Positions 19,267 through 27,371 of a stretch of 47,369 bases of DNA are shown here, one piece after another. The stretch's first letter is position 1, and every line of letters begins with the position of its first letter. A program made the translations under genes and the position numbers. Source of the stretch: an uncultured Clostridia bacterium (GTDB lineage Bacteria; Bacillota; Clostridia; Christensenellales; UBA1750); assembly GCA_944383925.1 (NCBI GenBank), contig CALWRM010000019.1, positions 1-47,369 on the forward strand, in the 5' to 3' direction. The notes below the pieces were generated by a model. The model saw only the letters and a program-made list of their open reading frames with translations. It was not told where the DNA came from and searched no databases.

Positions 19267-20276
19267 GCCCCAGCCCGCCTCCCAAGTCCCAGCCACAGCA
19301 GGCCGAGCGACAGCAGCGCAACCCCTGCTAAAGCCCAAGGCCCAAGCCCTCCCGCCCCAAGATAGGAGGGCAAAAACCCGAGGAACAGGGCAAAGGTCAG
19401 CGTTCCAAAGCCAAAGCCCTTCAGCTGGGGCAGGGCCTTGGCCAACGCCCAGAGGGTGATGGGCATGGTCATGTTGAAGGCCAGCACCGCCGCAAGGCCC
19501 GGCAGGGGCCAATCGGAGAAAAGAAACAGCAGCGCCGCCGCTCCCAGGGAGAACAGGCTCGCCCGCCAGGCGCCCAGTCGGTCCGCCAGAAACCCGCCGG
19601 CGGCCTTGCCCAAGGCGGTGCAAAGCGTCAGGGCCAGGCCAAGCCCCGCCGCCGAGCGCCAGGGCAGGTCCAGCCCCATGCCCACCAGGGAGCGCAGGAC
19701 CACCACGGAAAACAGGCAAAGCCCCGAGAGCGCGATTCCGCCCGCCGGCCAGGCGCTGGGCCAGGGCGCGTTGCCGCTTCGAAAGCCCGTCCGGGCCCGC
19801 CCGCAAAGGAAGGGCAGGGCCAAGCCCGCCGCGAGCAGCGCGGCCGCCGGCCAGGCTCCAAGCCGCGCGTCGGGCCGTAGCAGGCTGCCGAAATACAGCC
19901 CGAGCGCGCCCGGGGAGACGAAGACGCCCAAGGGCGCGCAGCGCTCCCGGCTGTCGTTGAGCACATCCAACCCGCCGCCTAGGTGGAACAGGGCGTTCCC
20001 AACCCCAGCGCAAACGGCCATGGGCAAGCCGCGCAGCAAAAAGGCCGCCGACGTGAGCAAAAGACCCAATCCGGCCAAGGCCGCGTTGCGGTTGAGACGG
20101 TCGGCCAGCAATCCCAGGGGCATTTGCAGGGCAAAGGCGCAGAAGTTATACACGAGCAGCTGCTCCGCGCCGCCCATCCGGCCCGCCAGGGTGGAGAACA
20201 GCAGGTACGCGCAGGAAAAATCCACCAGAAAGTGACAAACGGCATAGGCGGCCGTCCGCGCCCATAGGTTCCTCAT
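19263..20276 (-). CDS. MFS-type transporter
   Basis: A 337-residue membrane protein with about 10-11 helices, somewhat short for the 12-helix major facilitator superfamily. A loop between helices 2 and 3 reads GLLADRLNRNAALAG, the MFS motif A pattern (G-x-x-x-D-R-x-x-R), and its repeat in the second half reads GGFLADRLGAWRASL. The substrate is not predictable. ATG 20276 is the only good start in the frame and has AGGAAGG directly before it and GGGAGG further upstream. It is the first of three overlapping or closely spaced genes and may be read through from the FAD dehydrogenase 80 bases upstream. Confidence 0.8.
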   Translation of the reverse strand: MRNLWARTAAYAVCHFLVDFSCAYLLFSTLAGRMGGAEQLLVYNFCAFALQMPLGLLADRLNRNAALAGLGLLLTSAAFLLRGLPMAVCAGVGNALFHLGGGLDVLNDSRERCAPLGVFVSPGALGLYFGSLLRPDARLGAWPAAALLAAGLALPFLCGRARTGFRSGNAPWPSAWPAGGIALSGLCLFSVVVLRSLVGMGLDLPWRSAAGLGLALTLCTALGKAAGGFLADRLGAWRASLFSLGAAALLFLFSDWPLPGLAAVLAFNMTMPITLWALAKALPQLKGFGFGTLTFALFLGFLPSYLGAGGLGPWALAGVALLSLGLLWLGLGRRAGA

Positions 20277-20356
20277 CCTTCCTGTCCGCCTCCCGCTGCC
20301 TTTGTATTCCTCTCTTTGGACGTGCCCAACGGGCCCTGGGTTCCTGCATTTCTTCC

Positions 20357-21754
20357 TTATTTTTCCCCTGCGAGCCGCCTTGCCATGTGCACGCCCATGG
20401 CGGAGGCCATCATCAATCCCCGCGTCCATCCGGAGCTATCTCCCAGGCAGTGCAGGCCTTCCACGGAACTGTTGAGCCCCTCGTCCATGAGCACCCGGTT
20501 GGAATAAAACTTGATCTCCGGCGCGTACAGCAGGGTTTCCTCGCCGGCAAAGCCCGGCACGATTTCATCCACCGCCTGGATGAAGTTGAGGATGTTCACC
20601 ATGGTCCGGTAGGGCAAGGCCGAGCCGATGTCTCCGGCCACGGCGTCCGGCAGGGTGGGCGTGACGTTGGAGCGCTGTAGCTCGTGGGGCCAGGTGCGCT
20701 TGCCGGAGAGGATGTCCCCGTATCGCTGCACGAGGATGCGGCCGTCGCCCAACAGGTTGGTCAGCTGGCCCACCTTCTTGGCAAAGGCGATGGGGTCATC
20801 GAAGGGATCCCGAAAATGATGGGAACAGAGGATGGCCAGGTTGGTGTTGTCGGACTTCTTCTCCTTATAGGAGTGCCCGTTGACCACGGCCAGGCCGCCG
20901 TCGTAGTTTTCCTGGCTCACGTAGCCGCCGGGGTTTTGGCAAAAGGTGCGGACCTTGTTCTCAAAGGGTTTCGGATAGCCGATGAGCTTGGATTCATAGA
21001 GCACGTTGTTCACCCGCTCCATCACCTCGTTACGCACCTCCACCCGGACGCCGATGTCCACGACGCCGGCTTCTCGCCGGATGCCATGCTTGCGGCATTG
21101 GTCCTCCAGCCAATCCGCCCCGCGGCGGCCAACGCTCACCACCGTTCGCCCCGCGCGCAGCTCTTCCACGACGCCGTCCTTGCGCCGCACGCGAGCGCCC
21201 AGGCAACGGCCGTTTTCCACCAACAGGTCCTGGCAGTCGCAGGCAAAGTCGATCTGCACCCCGGCCTCCAGCAGCGCCCGCTCGATGCGCAGATACACCT
21301 CCTGGGCCTTTTCCGTTCCAAGATGGCGGATTGGGCAGTCCACCAGCTTTAGGCCGGAGACGATGGCCCGTCTGCGGATCTCCTTGACCGCCTCGGGATT
21401 GCCCAAACCCTCCACATGCCGGTCCGCGCCGAAGCGCAGGTATACCTGGTCCGCATAATCGATCAGCCTTTGCGTCTCCTCGCCGCCGATGAGCTCCGGC
21501 AGGTCGCCGCCCACCTCCCGGCTGAGGGAAAGCTTCCCGTCGGAAAAGGCGCCGGCGCCCGAAAAGCCCGTGGTGATGTGGCAATTGGGCTGGCAATGCA
21601 CGCAGCGGCCCGTCACCGCCTTTGGGCAGGCCCTTTTTTCCACGGGCAAACCCTTTTCCACCAGGCGCACGCTTTTCCCAGCGCCAAGCTTGACCAATTC
21701 CAGGGCGGTGAAGATGCCCGCAGGCCCCGCGCCAATGATGAGAACGTCCGTCAT
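20357..21754 (-). CDS. FAD-dependent dehydrogenase (COG2509 type)
   Basis: A 465-residue flavoprotein starting MTDVLIIGAGPAGIFTALEL, the Rossmann dinucleotide-binding motif GxGxxG. A Cys-rich stretch CPKAVTGRCVHCQPNCHI (near 45-62) followed by GFSGAGAFSDGKLSL is characteristic of COG2509 proteins. The second FAD motif CLGDSSGWTRGLMMASAMG is near the C-terminus. The physiological substrate of this family is unknown. GGGAGGAGG precedes the ATG. It is transcribed leftward from a promoter that overlaps no other element; the acetyltransferase gene is divergent. Confidence 0.88.
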   Translation of the reverse strand: MTDVLIIGAGPAGIFTALELVKLGAGKSVRLVEKGLPVEKRACPKAVTGRCVHCQPNCHITTGFSGAGAFSDGKLSLSREVGGDLPELIGGEETQRLIDYADQVYLRFGADRHVEGLGNPEAVKEIRRRAIVSGLKLVDCPIRHLGTEKAQEVYLRIERALLEAGVQIDFACDCQDLLVENGRCLGARVRRKDGVVEELRAGRTVVSVGRRGADWLEDQCRKHGIRREAGVVDIGVRVEVRNEVMERVNNVLYESKLIGYPKPFENKVRTFCQNPGGYVSQENYDGGLAVVNGHSYKEKKSDNTNLAILCSHHFRDPFDDPIAFAKKVGQLTNLLGDGRILVQRYGDILSGKRTWPHELQRSNVTPTLPDAVAGDIGSALPYRTMVNILNFIQAVDEIVPGFAGEETLLYAPEIKFYSNRVLMDEGLNSSVEGLHCLGDSSGWTRGLMMASAMGVHMARRLAGEK

Positions 21755-21809
21755 CGCTGTTCCTCCTCCCTGTGGGGCAAGCGCGCCGGTGCGCGCCCTT
21801 CCTATTCGT

Positions 21810-21838
21810 ATGGTATCAAGCGTTTCCAAGGCTGTCAA
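21810..21838 (-). promoter_or_regulatory. Promoter of the FAD dehydrogenase gene
   Basis: Minus strand TTGACA (21838-21833), 17-base spacer, TACCAT (21815-21810). Confidence 0.65.
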
Positions 21839-21857
21839 CCGGGGCCGCTTTTCCCGC

Positions 21858-21886
21858 TTGTGCCCAATATTTTACCATGGTATACT
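21858..21886 (+). promoter_or_regulatory. Promoter of the acetyltransferase-glycyl radical enzyme operon
   Basis: TTGTGC (21858-21863), 17-base spacer, TATACT (21881-21886), about 80 bases before the acetyltransferase start. Confidence 0.65.
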
Positions 21887-21964
21887 GTGGGTGAATCGGC
21901 GCTGCGGGCCTTGCGTCCGCATGCGGAGGCAACATTTATACAGAAAGAGAGGCTTTTCGTCCAC

Positions 21965-23158
21965 ATGATCATTCGCAAAATAACGGCCGAGGAGCTCGAC
22001 GCCTTCGAGCGCGTGCAGGCGGTCTGCTTCACCTTTCCCATGAAGGAAGAAAAGCGGGAGGAGCCGCCCAAGCTGCCGGAAAACGGCGACTACTGGGGGT
22101 CCTTCACGGACGAGGGCGTGTTCCAGGGCGGCATGATCGCCAACCACTATCTTTGCCGCGTCGGCGGCGCCCAGCACAAGATGGCGGGCATCGGCGGCGT
22201 CACCACCTTGCCGGAGTTCCGCCGCGGCGGCGCCATCCGCGCCATCTTTCGGGAGATGTTCCAGGACCTGAAGTCCAAGGGCTTCGTGCTCAGCGGGCTT
22301 TATCCCTTCTCCCACGCCTTTTACCGCAAGTTCGGCTACGAAATCAGCTACACCATCGATTATTACCGGCTGCCCGTTTCCGAGCTGCTGGGCTACCCCC
22401 AGCCCAAGAGCGCCTACATGGCCGTGGCATCCGAGCGTCTGGACCAGGTGCGCGCCATCTACGAGGCCTTTTGCCAGGAGCGCAGCCTGACCCTGGCCCG
22501 TCCCCGTGACGAGGACTGGAAGCAGGTGTGGTCCGGCGACCCCTATAAGGAAAGAAAATACCGCTACATCCTCTACAACGACCAGGACCAGCCCTGCGCC
22601 TACGTCTGCTTCTTCGTAAATTGGAAGGAGTGGGAAAAGGAGCCCCGCACCCTGGATGTGCGCGAGCTGTGCTTTATCGACAAGCCCTCCCTCTATCTGG
22701 CGCTGGGCTTCCTCTCCCGCTTCCATCCCCACTACAACAACGTCAACCTGCTTCTCCCCTCCGACGTCTACTTCACAGCCCTGCACAAAAACCCCTACGA
22801 GGTGGACCCCAATCCCGGTCACAACTACATGATGCGCATCCTCGACGTGCCCGCCTTCCTGGATAAGCTGGATTGCCCCGAGGGCGCGGGCTGTGTGACC
22901 TTGGAACTGCGCGACGATTTTCTGCCCGAAAACGCGGGGATGTACACCATCCGCTGGGATGGCGGCAAGCTGTGCAGCCAGCGGGGCGGCCAGGACCCGG
23001 ACATCCGCCTGGACCAAACCTCCCTCACCCAGCTGGCCATGGGCTTTATGCCCATCGACCGCCTGCGCTTCCGCCAGGATGTGGAGCTGATCCGCAACAA
23101 GTCGCAGATCGACGCCCTGTTCCCCCAGCGCGCCCTGTTCGTGGGCGACCGCTACTAG
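21965..23158 (+). CDS. Eis-like GNAT N-acetyltransferase with SCP2-like C-terminal domain
   Basis: A 397-residue protein of the Eis/COG4552 type. The first GNAT domain (about 1-150) has the acetyl-CoA loop GGVTTLPEFRRGGAIRAIF and the FSHAFYRKFGYE segment. A second, degenerate GNAT domain follows. The C-terminal part (about 300-397) has the SCP2-like fold seen in Eis, with TLELRDDFLPENAG and a terminal LALFVGDRY-like end (FVGDRY). Characterised Eis proteins acetylate amines of aminoglycosides or proteins, but the substrate here is unknown. ATG 21965 follows AAGAGAGG; longer frames overlap the divergent promoter. It ends three bases before the glycyl radical activase, so it is first in that operon. 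Confidence 0.88.
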   Translation: MIIRKITAEELDAFERVQAVCFTFPMKEEKREEPPKLPENGDYWGSFTDEGVFQGGMIANHYLCRVGGAQHKMAGIGGVTTLPEFRRGGAIRAIFREMFQDLKSKGFVLSGLYPFSHAFYRKFGYEISYTIDYYRLPVSELLGYPQPKSAYMAVASERLDQVRAIYEAFCQERSLTLARPRDEDWKQVWSGDPYKERKYRYILYNDQDQPCAYVCFFVNWKEWEKEPRTLDVRELCFIDKPSLYLALGFLSRFHPHYNNVNLLLPSDVYFTALHKNPYEVDPNPGHNYMMRILDVPAFLDKLDCPEGAGCVTLELRDDFLPENAGMYTIRWDGGKLCSQRGGQDPDIRLDQTSLTQLAMGFMPIDRLRFRQDVELIRNKSQIDALFPQRALFVGDRY

Positions 23159-23161
23159 GCC

Positions 23162-23998
23162 ATGAAGGGCTTGGTCTTTCACGTAGAGGAGTTTGCCGTC
23201 TTCGACGGTCCTGGTTTGCGCACGGCCGTGTTTCTGAAGGGGTGTCCCCTGCGTTGCAACTGGTGCCACAACCCGGAGGGATTGGAAATGCGGGTACAGC
23301 GCCTGAAAAACGCGGAGCGCTGCACCCATTGCGGGGCTTGCGTGCGGGCCTGTCCCAACCCTGGACAGCCCTGCACCGCCTGCGGACGCTGTCTGCCCGC
23401 CTGCCGGCAGGGGCTTTTGAGCCTCAGCGGCGAGTGGATGGAGGCCTCGGAGCTGGCCGGACGGCTGCTCCGCAACCGCGCCCTGCTGCAAGGGGTGAGC
23501 TTCACCGGCGGCGAGGCCCTGTTGCAGCCGGATTTTATGCTGGAAACCATCTCCCTGTTGGACGGCCTGCACTGCCTGGTGGAGACCTGCGGCCACGTGC
23601 CTTCAAGGGATTTTCGCCGGGTCTGCGCCGCCCTGGATATGGTCTATTTCGACGTCAAGCTGGCCGACAGCCAGCAGCATCGCCGCTACACGGGCCAGGG
23701 CAACGAGCTGATTCTGGAAAACCTGGCCTGGCTCAAGCGCGAGGGGCCGCCCTTCGTGGCGCGCGTGCCCCTGATTCCCGGCGTCAACGACGGGGCGGAC
23801 AACCTCGAGGCCACCGCCGCGCTGCTGGAGGGCGCCCCCAGGCTGTTGCGGGTGGAGCTTTTGCCCTACAACAAGAACGCCGGGGCCAAATACTCGCTGC
23901 TTTCCCTGGCATACCGGCCCTCCTTTGACGAAAGCCGGCCCATAAACGCCGACGTCGCTCCCTTTACCCGGCACGGATTGGAGGCAAGAGTGCTATGA
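23162..23998 (+). CDS. Glycyl radical enzyme activase (radical SAM)
   Basis: A 278-residue radical SAM enzyme that makes the glycyl radical on its partner enzyme. The N-terminus has the SAM-binding [4Fe-4S] motif CPLRCNWC (C28, C32, C35) and the family sequence VFDGPGLRTAVFLKGC. An insert (about 54-80) with CTHCGACVRACP and CTACGRCLPAC holds two more ferredoxin-like clusters, as in activases of glycerol dehydratase and related enzymes but not PFL. SFTGGEALLQPDF is the conserved GGE motif. Its stop overlaps the start of the enzyme gene (ATGA), giving one-to-one coupling. Confidence 0.95.
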   Translation: MKGLVFHVEEFAVFDGPGLRTAVFLKGCPLRCNWCHNPEGLEMRVQRLKNAERCTHCGACVRACPNPGQPCTACGRCLPACRQGLLSLSGEWMEASELAGRLLRNRALLQGVSFTGGEALLQPDFMLETISLLDGLHCLVETCGHVPSRDFRRVCAALDMVYFDVKLADSQQHRRYTGQGNELILENLAWLKREGPPFVARVPLIPGVNDGADNLEATAALLEGAPRLLRVELLPYNKNAGAKYSLLSLAYRPSFDESRPINADVAPFTRHGLEARVL

Positions 23999-26055
23999 CG
24001 GAAAACCTCAAAAGGCTGCTTGACTTTGTGCAGAGCGGACAAAACAAGGGCCAGCGCCGCGAGCTTAGCCCCGAGCGCTTCGCCCAGCTTCAGGAGGCCA
24101 TCGTGCAGGCCGGTCCCTCCCTGAGCCTGCGGGCGGCCAGGCGGCTTTCGCTGTTTCTGGCGGAGGAAACCACCCAGGCGCTTCCCTTCGAGCGCATCGT
24201 GGGCCGCCGAAGCCTGACCGTCTTTCCGGACATCTACCTGCCCGGCGAGCGGGAGGCGCTGCAAAGCGGCCACTACGTGCACGAGCAGGGCCGGGTCTGC
24301 AACATCTCCAGCGACTGGGGGGCCGTGCTGCGGGAAGGGCTCTGGCCCCGGCGCGAGCGCGCCCTGCAAACCCTGCGGGAGAACGGCCAGGCGGACGCCG
24401 ATTTTCTCCGCGCGGCCGTGGAAACCATCGACGCCGTCACGGCCTTTTGCGACCGCTGGGCGGACGCGCTGCACCAAAGCGGCCAGGCCGAGGCGGGCAA
24501 GGGCCTGCGCTTGGCCGTGCGCTGCGGCGCCCAGAGCTTCCGCGACGCCTTGCAGCTGTTCCGCCTGCTGCACTTTTGCCTGTGGGCCTCCAACGTCTAC
24601 CACAATACCGTCGGCCGCTTCGATCAGTACATGCTGCCCTTCCTCCAGGCGGACCTGGCCTGCGGCCTGCTGGACGAGGACGCGGCCCAGGATCTGCTGG
24701 AGGAGTTCTTCCTCAGCTTCAACCGGGACTCCGACCTATACCAGGGCATGCAGCAGGGGGACAACGGCCAGAGCCTGATGCTGGGCGGCTGCGATGCCGA
24801 CGGCGCCTGCGCGGTGAACCAGCTGACGGCCATGTGTCTTAAGGCCAGCCTACACCTGGGCCAGATCGATCCCAAGATCAACCTGCGCGTGGACAAGAAC
24901 ACCCCCCTTTCGCTGTATGAATTGGGCGCGCAGCTCACGCGCCAGGGCCTGGGCTTTCCCCAATACGCCAACGACGACGTGGTCATTCCGGGCCTGGTGC
25001 GCCTGGGCTATGCGCTGGAGGACGCGCGCAACTTCACCGTGGCCGCCTGCTGGGAGTTCATCATCCCCGGCGTGGCCATGGACATCCCCAACATCGCCGC
25101 CATGCCCTTGGCCGGCGTGGTGGACGGCTGCATTCGCCGGTGCTTGGCCGGCTGCCAGCGCTTTGAGGATCTGCTGCAGGATGTGCGCGAGGCCATCTTC
25201 CAAAAGGCCGACGAGCTCCTGGCCCCCCTCAGCCCCCTGTTCCTGGAGCCGGCGCCCTTCCAATCCGTGCTGATGGACGGCTGTCTGGAACGCGGACAGG
25301 ACATCTCCAAGGGCGCCAAGTACAACAACTACGGCGTGCATGGGACCGGCTTTTCCCAGGCCGTGGACCAGCTGCTGGCGGTCAAGGCGCTGGTGTTCGA
25401 GGGAGATCTTACCCCGGAGCGCCTGCTCCGCGGCATGGAGACCGCCTTTGCGGACGATGCGGAGCTGCTCTACACGCTGCGCAACAAGGCGCCCAAGCTT
25501 GGCCGGGACGAGGAGGCCCTGCCCTTGGCGGATGAACTCCTCGGCTACTTCGCCGACAGCCTGCGCGGCAGGACCAACGAGCGCGGCGGTTGCTTCCGGC
25601 CAGGCACAGGCTCGGCCATGTACTACCTATGGCACGCCGACGAGCTGGGCGCGCTGGCCGATGGCCGCCTGCCCGGCGAGCCGTTGGCTGCCAACTTCTC
25701 CCCCTCCCTGGCCCTCAAGGACGCGGGCCCCCTTTCGGTGCTTCGGGCCTTCGCCCGGCCCAAGGTGCTGGACACCATCAACGGCGGCCCGCTGACGCTG
25801 GAGCTGCACGACACTGTCTTCCGCGGCGAGGAAGGGCTCACCAAAGTGGCCATGCTGGTCAAGGGCTTCATCGACTTGGGCGGCCATCAGCTTCAGCTGA
25901 ACACCGTCAACCACGAGACCCTGCTGGACGCCCAGGCCCATCCGGAAAGGCATGAGAACCTGATCGTCCGCGTCTGGGGTTGGAGCGGCCGCTTCGTGCT
26001 GTTGGACAAGGCCTACCAGGACCAGATCATCGCGCGCACCGCCTACGGCCTGTAG
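23995..26055 (+). CDS. Glycyl radical enzyme of unknown substrate (PFL/glycerol dehydratase superfamily)
   Basis: An oxygen-sensitive cytoplasmic glycyl radical enzyme of 686 residues, clearly shorter than the usual 760-850. The N-terminal RVCNISSDWGAVLREGL (about 100-116) and the barrel segment NTVGRFDQYMLPFLQADL fit the superfamily. The thiyl cysteine is C352 within AACWEF; Cys-x-Glu (C352, E354) is the arrangement of dehydratase- and lyase-type members, not the Cys-Cys of true PFL. The radical glycine is G662 in RVWGWSGRF; the residue after it is Trp, where the family nearly always has Tyr (RVxGY). The substrate cannot be read from the sequence. The gene is coupled to its activase and followed by a serine hydrolase. 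Confidence 0.9.
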   Translation: MTENLKRLLDFVQSGQNKGQRRELSPERFAQLQEAIVQAGPSLSLRAARRLSLFLAEETTQALPFERIVGRRSLTVFPDIYLPGEREALQSGHYVHEQGRVCNISSDWGAVLREGLWPRRERALQTLRENGQADADFLRAAVETIDAVTAFCDRWADALHQSGQAEAGKGLRLAVRCGAQSFRDALQLFRLLHFCLWASNVYHNTVGRFDQYMLPFLQADLACGLLDEDAAQDLLEEFFLSFNRDSDLYQGMQQGDNGQSLMLGGCDADGACAVNQLTAMCLKASLHLGQIDPKINLRVDKNTPLSLYELGAQLTRQGLGFPQYANDDVVIPGLVRLGYALEDARNFTVAACWEFIIPGVAMDIPNIAAMPLAGVVDGCIRRCLAGCQRFEDLLQDVREAIFQKADELLAPLSPLFLEPAPFQSVLMDGCLERGQDISKGAKYNNYGVHGTGFSQAVDQLLAVKALVFEGDLTPERLLRGMETAFADDAELLYTLRNKAPKLGRDEEALPLADELLGYFADSLRGRTNERGGCFRPGTGSAMYYLWHADELGALADGRLPGEPLAANFSPSLALKDAGPLSVLRAFARPKVLDTINGGPLTLELHDTVFRGEEGLTKVAMLVKGFIDLGGHQLQLNTVNHETLLDAQAHPERHENLIVRVWGWSGRFVLLDKAYQDQIIARTAYGL

Positions 26056-26117
26056 TCCGCTTTTCCTCCATCCACCGCAGCGGCGCGCCCCTACACGACG
26101 AAAGAAGGTTGGTTTTC

Positions 26118-27299
26118 TTGAACTTTCAACCCATGAAGGACTTCATGAACGCCCTGACCGCCTGGATCTATCCGGGCAATTCCATCGTGGTGTACAAGGA
26201 CCACGAGGAGGTTTTCCGCTACCAGTCCGGCTTTGCCAACCTGGAAAAGGCCATCCCCATGGGCGGCGAGGAGCTGTTCAACATCTACTCCTGTTCCAAG
26301 GTGGCCACGGTTGTCAGCGCGTTGCAGCTATACGAACGGGGCCGCTTTCTCCTCTCCGATCCCTTGAGCGAGTTTTTTCCCGAGTATCGGGACATGTATG
26401 TGCGCGACGCCAAGGGCCGGGTGGAAAAGGCCGAAAACCCCATCACCCTGCGGCACCTGTTCACCATGACCGCGGGCTTTAGCTACGACATGAGCACCGC
26501 CGCCTTCCAGCGCGCCCGCGACCTGACCCAGGGCCGCATGGACACCCTGTCCGTCGTCCGCTGCCTGGCGGAGGATCCTCTCTCCTTCGAGCCGGGGTCC
26601 CATTGGCAGTACAGCCTCTGCCACGACGTGCTGGCGGCCGTGGTGGAGCTGATCTCCGGCATGCGCTTTTGCGATTATGTGCGCAAAAACATCTTCGAAC
26701 CCCTGGGCATGGCCGATAGCTATTACCACCTAACGCCCCAGCTGGAGGCGCGCATGGCCGAGCAATACACCTTCGTCACGGCCGACAGCGCGGGCCAGCG
26801 CCTGGAGGAGCTGCAAAGCGCCAAGCAGAGCGACCAGGGCGCGGTGCAAAACGTGGGCAAGTCCGCCAGCTACCGTCTGGGCAGCCAATACGACAGCGGC
26901 GGCGCGGGCATCATCACCAGCGTCTGCGATTATGCCAAGTTTGCCTGCGCGTTGGCCAACGGCGGCGTCGGCCCCAACGGCGAGAGGATTCTCAGCGCCG
27001 GCACCATCGAGCTGTTGCGCGCCAACCAGCTGGGGCCCGTCCAGCTGGAGGACTACAATTGGCCGCAGCTGGCCGGCTACGGCTATGGTCTTGGCGTGCG
27101 CACCATGATGGACCGCGCCCGCAGCGGGTCCAACGGCTCCGTGGGCGAATTCGGATGGGGCGGCGCCGCGGGCGCCAACGTGCTGGTGGACCCGGACAGG
27201 CATGTTTCCCTGTTCTTCGCCCAACACATGCTCAACCCCCACGAGGAGCACTACCAACCCAGGCTTCGCAACGTGCTCTACGCCTGCCTACAGGACTGA
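26118..27299 (+). CDS. Serine hydrolase of the class C beta-lactamase / EstB family
   Basis: A 393-residue protein with the beta-lactamase fold. The catalytic SxxK is S58-C-S-K61, and the Tyr motif is Y165-S-L (YSL, as in EstB esterases, where beta-lactamases have YxN). A third motif GEFGWGGAAGAN replaces KTG. No signal peptide is seen, so it is probably cytoplasmic and an esterase or amidase rather than a resistance enzyme. The start is TTG 26118, chosen because AGAAGG lies nine bases upstream, while ATG 26133 is 24 bases away. It follows the glycyl radical enzyme by 62 bases and shares its terminator; it may process the substrate or product of that enzyme (inference). Confidence 0.85.
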   Translation: MNFQPMKDFMNALTAWIYPGNSIVVYKDHEEVFRYQSGFANLEKAIPMGGEELFNIYSCSKVATVVSALQLYERGRFLLSDPLSEFFPEYRDMYVRDAKGRVEKAENPITLRHLFTMTAGFSYDMSTAAFQRARDLTQGRMDTLSVVRCLAEDPLSFEPGSHWQYSLCHDVLAAVVELISGMRFCDYVRKNIFEPLGMADSYYHLTPQLEARMAEQYTFVTADSAGQRLEELQSAKQSDQGAVQNVGKSASYRLGSQYDSGGAGIITSVCDYAKFACALANGGVGPNGERILSAGTIELLRANQLGPVQLEDYNWPQLAGYGYGLGVRTMMDRARSGSNGSVGEFGWGGAAGANVLVDPDRHVSLFFAQHMLNPHEEHYQPRLRNVLYACLQD

Positions 27300-27320
27300 C
27301 GGTTTTCGATCAACAAAAAA

Positions 27321-27345
27321 AGCAACGGGAGACCGTTGCTTTTTT
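27321..27345. terminator. Bidirectional terminator between convergent genes
   Basis: Eight-base stem AGCAACGG/CCGTTGCT (27321-27328, 27333-27340) with a GAGA loop, T-run on the plus side and A-run on the other, so it serves the serine hydrolase and the M42 peptidase genes. Confidence 0.9.
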
Positions 27346-27371
27346 GTTGTTTGTTCCTCGCCCTTGCCCCG

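Noticed and set aside
26118-27299. Beta-lactam resistance gene
   Set aside because: SxxK is present, but the second motif is YSL and no signal peptide is seen, which fits EstB-like esterases rather than a secreted beta-lactamase.
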